Assembly: GCA_014859805.1 (NCBI GenBank)
Contig: JACUTN010000041.1
Location: forward strand, 1-7,371
Origin: Candidatus Bathyarchaeota archaeon
GTDB taxonomy: Archaea > Thermoproteota > Bathyarchaeia > Bathyarchaeales > Bathycorpusculaceae
Direction: 5' to 3'
DNA length: 7,371 bases
In this document: in pieces, positions 5,669 to 7,371 of the stretch
How the letters are laid out: each line of letters starts with the position of its first letter
Numbering within the stretch: the first letter of the stretch is position 1
The notes under the pieces: generated by a model
What the model was told of the DNA's origin: nothing
Database searches by the model: none
Seen by the model: only the letters and a program-made list of their open reading frames with translations
Made by a program: the position numbers and the translations under genes

Positions 5669-5898
5669 TGAGCAAAGAAGAAAAGACATTTGCAGCAGAA
5701 CTCACACCAGCAGAGGTCATCCAAATCATTGGACGTACAAGCGTAACTGGCGAGATCACACAGGTCAGGGTACGCATTCTAGAAGGAAAGGATAAGGGAC
5801 GCATCATAACCCGCAACGTGAAAGGGCCAGTGCGGGTTGAAGACATTTTAATGCTGAGGGAGACTGAAAGGGAAGCAAAGAAAATTAGTAGAAGATGA
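5668..5898 (+). CDS. rps28e: Small-subunit ribosomal protein S28e
   Basis: This 76-residue protein has the OB-fold sequence of S28e. AEVIQIIGRTSVTGEITQVRVRI (15-37) is the first half of the barrel, GRIITRNVKGPVRVEDIL (44-61) follows, and the C-terminal signature RETEREAKKI (64-73) matches the conserved ES/T-EREA-R motif of the family. It sits near the mRNA exit region of the small subunit. Its ATG overlaps the L7Ae stop by one base, and AGAGGAG at 5654-5660 lies 7 nt upstream. The acidic N-terminal residues before AELTPA are slightly longer than in many archaea. It lies between L7Ae and L24e, the conserved archaeal order. Confidence 0.97.
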   Translation: MSKEEKTFAAELTPAEVIQIIGRTSVTGEITQVRVRILEGKDKGRIITRNVKGPVRVEDILMLRETEREAKKISRR

Positions 5899-5914
5899 TA
5901 TGGAATCAGAGTTT

Positions 5915-5919
5915 GGAGG
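5915..5919 (+). promoter_or_regulatory. Shine-Dalgarno site that decides the L24e start
   Basis: GGAGG is followed by eight bases and then TTG CCG AAG. It lies inside the longer frame that opens at ATG 5895, and would be pointless unless translation begins at TTG 5928. Confidence 0.7.
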
Positions 5920-5927
5920 AATTGTCC

Positions 5928-6125
5928 TTGCCGAAGCCTAGGAAATGTTCATTTTGCGGCAACGAGTTTCCACTGGGCACTGGGATGATGTACGTTAAAA
6001 ATGATGGGTCAATTTTATGGTTTTGTTCAAGTAAATGCAGAAAAAGTTCTCTAAAACTCAGGAGAGATGCTCGTAAACTTAAATGGACAACGTATTTCGG
6101 CAAAGAAGAAAAAGGTAAAGCATAA
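5928..6125 (+). CDS. rpl24e: Large-subunit ribosomal protein L24e
   Basis: This is a 65-residue zinc-binding ribosomal protein: MPKPRKCSFCGNEFPLGTG, then MYVKNDGSILWFCSSKCRKS, then LKLRRDARKLKWT. The zinc ligands are C7, C10, C33 and C37. The frame opens earlier at ATG 5895, which overlaps the S28e stop (ATGA), but the 11 extra residues (MIWNQSLEELS) are not expected in the family. A GGAGG site stands 8 nt before TTG 5928, just where homologues begin MPKPRKC. I therefore annotate the TTG; the ATG form remains possible through coupling. It is the last gene of the L7Ae-S28e-L24e operon. In many archaea ndk and infB follow, but neither is found here; 118 bp later comes a convergent PIN-like gene. 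Confidence 0.93.
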   Translation: MPKPRKCSFCGNEFPLGTGMMYVKNDGSILWFCSSKCRKSSLKLRRDARKLKWTTYFGKEEKGKA

Positions 6126-6242
6126 CGTCTAAACTAGGCGTGAGAGAACAGAAAGTAACGCTATATTTTGCCTATATTTAACGAATTTGCTGAAATTTGG
6201 TCAAGTAGGACAGTTTAAGCAGCACTGTTTTAGTGCAGTGGG
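6126..6242. other. Convergent intergenic gap with a small hairpin
   Basis: This gap separates the ends of L24e (+) and the PIN-like gene (-). It contains GCACT-gttttAGTGC at 6222-6236, which can alternatively pair CACTG (6223-6227) with CAGTG (6236-6240), and a repeated CTATATTTT/CTATATTTA at about 6161-6179. T-rich stretches there could end the L24e transcript. No gene is seen. Confidence 0.3.
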
Positions 6243-6527
6243 TCATTTCTGTTTTATGTTTGGATATTTTTCTCTTATCTTAGCATCAGCTATTTTAGCA
6301 ATCATCGCATTGGAGATTAGTACATATTTGACTCCTAGGAGATCAGCCAAGTCCGCTGATTTCTGATCTTGAGTCACTAGCAACAAGTTGTTATTCTTTG
6401 CATATTCTACGATGCCCTTATCTTTCGCCCCTTGCAACCCTGCACCTTGGGCAGTCAACACATCCCATCCAAGAATCTCGAAATACTCTTTCAAGCCTGC
6501 GTACATTTCATCAAGTAGAAGCTTCAA
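6243..6527 (-). CDS. DUF5615 PIN-like protein (possible toxin nuclease)
   Basis: This 94-residue protein, MKLLLDEMYAGLKEYFEILG onward, is recognised as a DUF5615 (Mut7-C/PIN-like) member. These small PIN-fold proteins are often suggested to be VapC-like RNases in toxin-antitoxin pairs. The usual acidic positions are present: LLLDE (D6/E7), GAKD (D36) and VTQD (D54), then LGVKYVLISNAMI and a helical end. Two adjacent TTG codons are available. The second (6525-6527) is chosen because the family begins MKLLLDE and because GAGGT lies 7 nt upstream; the first would be only 4 nt away. The usual DUF433 antitoxin is not beside it. A 62-codon ORF ending five bases before it is the only partner candidate. 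The nuclease role is family-based inference, and it might instead be a stand-alone house-keeping protein. Confidence 0.82.
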   Translation of the reverse strand: MKLLLDEMYAGLKEYFEILGWDVLTAQGAGLQGAKDKGIVEYAKNNNLLLVTQDQKSADLADLLGVKYVLISNAMIAKIADAKIREKYPNIKQK

Positions 6528-6532
6528 CAAAA

Positions 6533-6721
6533 CTACCTCATTTCACTATTTTTTCCCATAAAGGTTTGTTGTAGATGCATGAGAAGTAAACTGCCATCTC
6601 TTGGGCATTCCTTGTTGAAACGGCTTATTAAGAATTTAAGTAAGGGATTAACGGTTACTGAGAACAAAGCATTCTCGATAGCGTCGATTTGCATGTTTAG
6701 GTCACTTTTATGTGTATGCAT
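6533..6721 (-). CDS. Unrecognised small ORF upstream of the PIN-like gene
   Basis: This 62-codon ORF runs from ATG 6719-6721 to TAG 6533-6535, ending 5 nt before the PIN-like gene. The GAGGT ribosome site of that gene overlaps the ORF's last codons (ATGAGGTAG). It has a central helix-like segment, VNPLLKFLISRFNKECP, and no match I can name; in particular it does not look like a DUF433 antitoxin. A TATTTAAA box at 6723-6730 is too close to the first ATG to serve it, but would suit a leaderless start near Met10 (ATG 6694). Without this ORF, 6531-6860 would be a 330-bp gap with no gene. It may be a partner protein, a remnant of a longer gene, or chance. Confidence 0.3.
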   Translation of the reverse strand: MHTHKSDLNMQIDAIENALFSVTVNPLLKFLISRFNKECPRDGSLLLMHLQQTFMGKNSEMR

Positions 6722-6722
6722 G

Positions 6723-6730
6723 TTTAAATA
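6723..6730 (-). promoter_or_regulatory. TATA-like box upstream of the PIN-like locus
   Basis: TATTTAAA on the minus strand would give initiation around 6700. That is close to the internal ATG at 6694 of the small ORF and ahead of the PIN-like gene. The flanking region is AT-rich, so the match is only suggestive. Confidence 0.35.
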
Positions 6731-6816
6731 TTTGTTATTATAATTTTTCTGTCTAAGTAAACTGATCTGCGTTTATGCATCGTTTTTTGATATGTGTCAG
6801 GCATTGAAAGAACTGA

Positions 6817-6824
6817 TTTATTAA
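6817..6824 (+). promoter_or_regulatory. Probable TATA box of the 6861 gene
   Basis: TTTATTAA lies about 44 bp before the ATG. It predicts initiation near 6845, just ahead of the AGAGGG ribosome site at 6846-6851. Confidence 0.4.
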
Positions 6825-6860
6825 GATATGCGACAATGTATCTTTAGAGGGATATAAATA

Positions 6861-7088
6861 ATGGGTGCACGAAATAAGAAGAAGTTGAAAAGGCTTAATC
6901 TGCTAGAAATGTCCAACCACGAGAGAATTCAGTTAATAAAAGAAATAAGGGAAAAACTTCGACAAAAAATTATCGAGGCAAAACTGTGGCAATCATTACT
7001 TGAAACTGAAGATCTAACCATCAACGGAAACGTAGTTTATAGAGAAAATCAGCAATTGACCGGATTTTATCTTAGACACAGAGTATGA
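6861..7088 (+). CDS. Small basic helical protein of unknown function
   Basis: This 75-residue ORF starts at ATG 6861 with AGAGGG at 6846-6851, 9 nt upstream, and a TATA-like box before that, so it looks expressed. The first 12 residues are strongly basic (GARNKKKLKRLN). Residues 16-50 are a predicted amphipathic helix (SNHERIQLIKEIREKLRQKI, then IEAKLWQSLLETE). A short strand-like part, TINGNVVYRENQQLTGFYL, ends in RHRV. There is no cysteine, signal or membrane segment. I do not recognise it. The basic N-terminus plus helix could bind nucleic acid, but this is a guess from composition. Its 3' end, with a short extended C-terminus, gives no sign of truncation. It lies in the less conserved end of the window, between the PIN-like locus and a probable membrane protein gene. 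Confidence 0.5.
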   Translation: MGARNKKKLKRLNLLEMSNHERIQLIKEIREKLRQKIIEAKLWQSLLETEDLTINGNVVYRENQQLTGFYLRHRV

Positions 7089-7294
7089 AGTGATTTTCAT
7101 TCCTTACTTTGTATAAAATTCACATAGATCGCTAAATTGTCGCAGTCTGGAAACATAGCTAAACCTCCATGTTCTTAACACTCCAACACTGATGAAACAT
7201 TTTTGAGGTAAATAGAAGAAGATTCCATAACACTCAAATTCTAGTCAATATAATAGATAGAAACGTTGTAAAGAAGAAAGGAGAATAAGAGAGC
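7089..7294. other. AT-rich intergenic region ahead of the last gene
   Basis: These 206 bp contain no ORF above about 25 codons that I could support. A TGATGA at 7190-7195 resembles a C box, but no D box lies at a suitable distance. An AATATAATAG stretch near 7247-7256 could be the TATA element of the gene at 7295. Confidence 0.3.
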
Positions 7295-7371
7295 ATGTAT
7301 GACATATCAATTTATGGATTTCGAAGAAGAAACATCGCTGCTGGGTTACTAATTCCAATAATAGCCATCTC
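7295..7371 (+). CDS. Start of a probable membrane or secreted protein (truncated by window)
   Basis: Only the first 25 codons are present: MYDISIYGFRRRNIAAGLLI, then PIIAI, with the frame open to the window end. Three arginines (10-12) are followed by a hydrophobic run from about residue 14, the pattern of an N-terminal signal or membrane anchor. AAGGAGA at 7278-7284 is a plausible ribosome site about 10 nt from the ATG. The rest of the gene lies outside, so no function is offered. Confidence 0.5.
   Translation, partial: MYDISIYGFRRRNIAAGLLIPIIAI

Noticed and set aside
1322..6132. Shared TAACGTCTAAA at the ends of sucD (1322-1332) and L24e (6122-6132)
   Set aside because: The match is 11 bases, in different reading frames around two stop codons, with no flanking similarity; probably chance, not an attachment site.
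7189..7206. C/D-box guide RNA suggested by TGATGA near 7190
   Set aside because: No CTGA D box or second C'/D' pair at suitable spacing.

Overview
This is an archaeal chromosome segment. It carries TFB, Gar1, L7Ae, S28e, L24e and L40e, which together occur in Archaea and not in Bacteria, and it has strong Shine-Dalgarno sites, archaeal TATA-like boxes and several TTG start codons. The pairing of a zinc-ribbon/coiled-coil protein with this gene set, and the protein flavour, suggest a Bathyarchaeia-like (TACK) lineage. That placement is an inference from memory of similar proteins, not a search result.

Layout. Positions 1-1332 hold the 3' end of sucC and complete sucD (succinyl-CoA synthetase), on the + strand. 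Positions 1497-1658 hold the very short ribosomal protein L40e gene. A 221-bp non-coding stretch with two small hairpins follows. Next come two divergent pairs: DUF116 (-) with a TPR-like hypothetical protein (+), and a zinc-ribbon/coiled-coil protein (-) with a coiled-coil protein (+). The members of the second pair share a recognisable heptad segment. Positions 3911-5128 (-) hold a gar1-tfb operon. It is transcribed divergently from 5288-6125 (+), the rpl7ae-rps28e-rpl24e operon. The 3' end of the window is more accessory: a DUF5615 PIN-like protein (-) with a small upstream ORF, a small unrecognised basic protein (+), and the first 25 codons of a probable membrane or secreted protein.

Functional logic. 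The centre of the window is information processing. L7Ae and Gar1 are both subunits of the H/ACA pseudouridylation particle, L7Ae is also a ribosomal protein, and TFB is the general initiation factor. Their two operons face away from each other across 159 bp. That gap holds one TATA box in each direction and a perfect 10-bp palindrome almost exactly midway between them.

Several start codons were re-assigned by Shine-Dalgarno placement and family length: L24e to TTG 5928, the zinc-ribbon protein to TTG 3450, L7Ae to ATG 5288, DUF116 to ATG 2494 and the PIN-like protein to TTG 6527. No tRNA, rRNA, CRISPR array, insertion sequence or clear new multi-gene system was found. The most unusual items are the duplicated coiled-coil segment in a divergent pair, the symmetric gar1/L7Ae promoter region and the PIN-like locus with its unidentified partner ORF.
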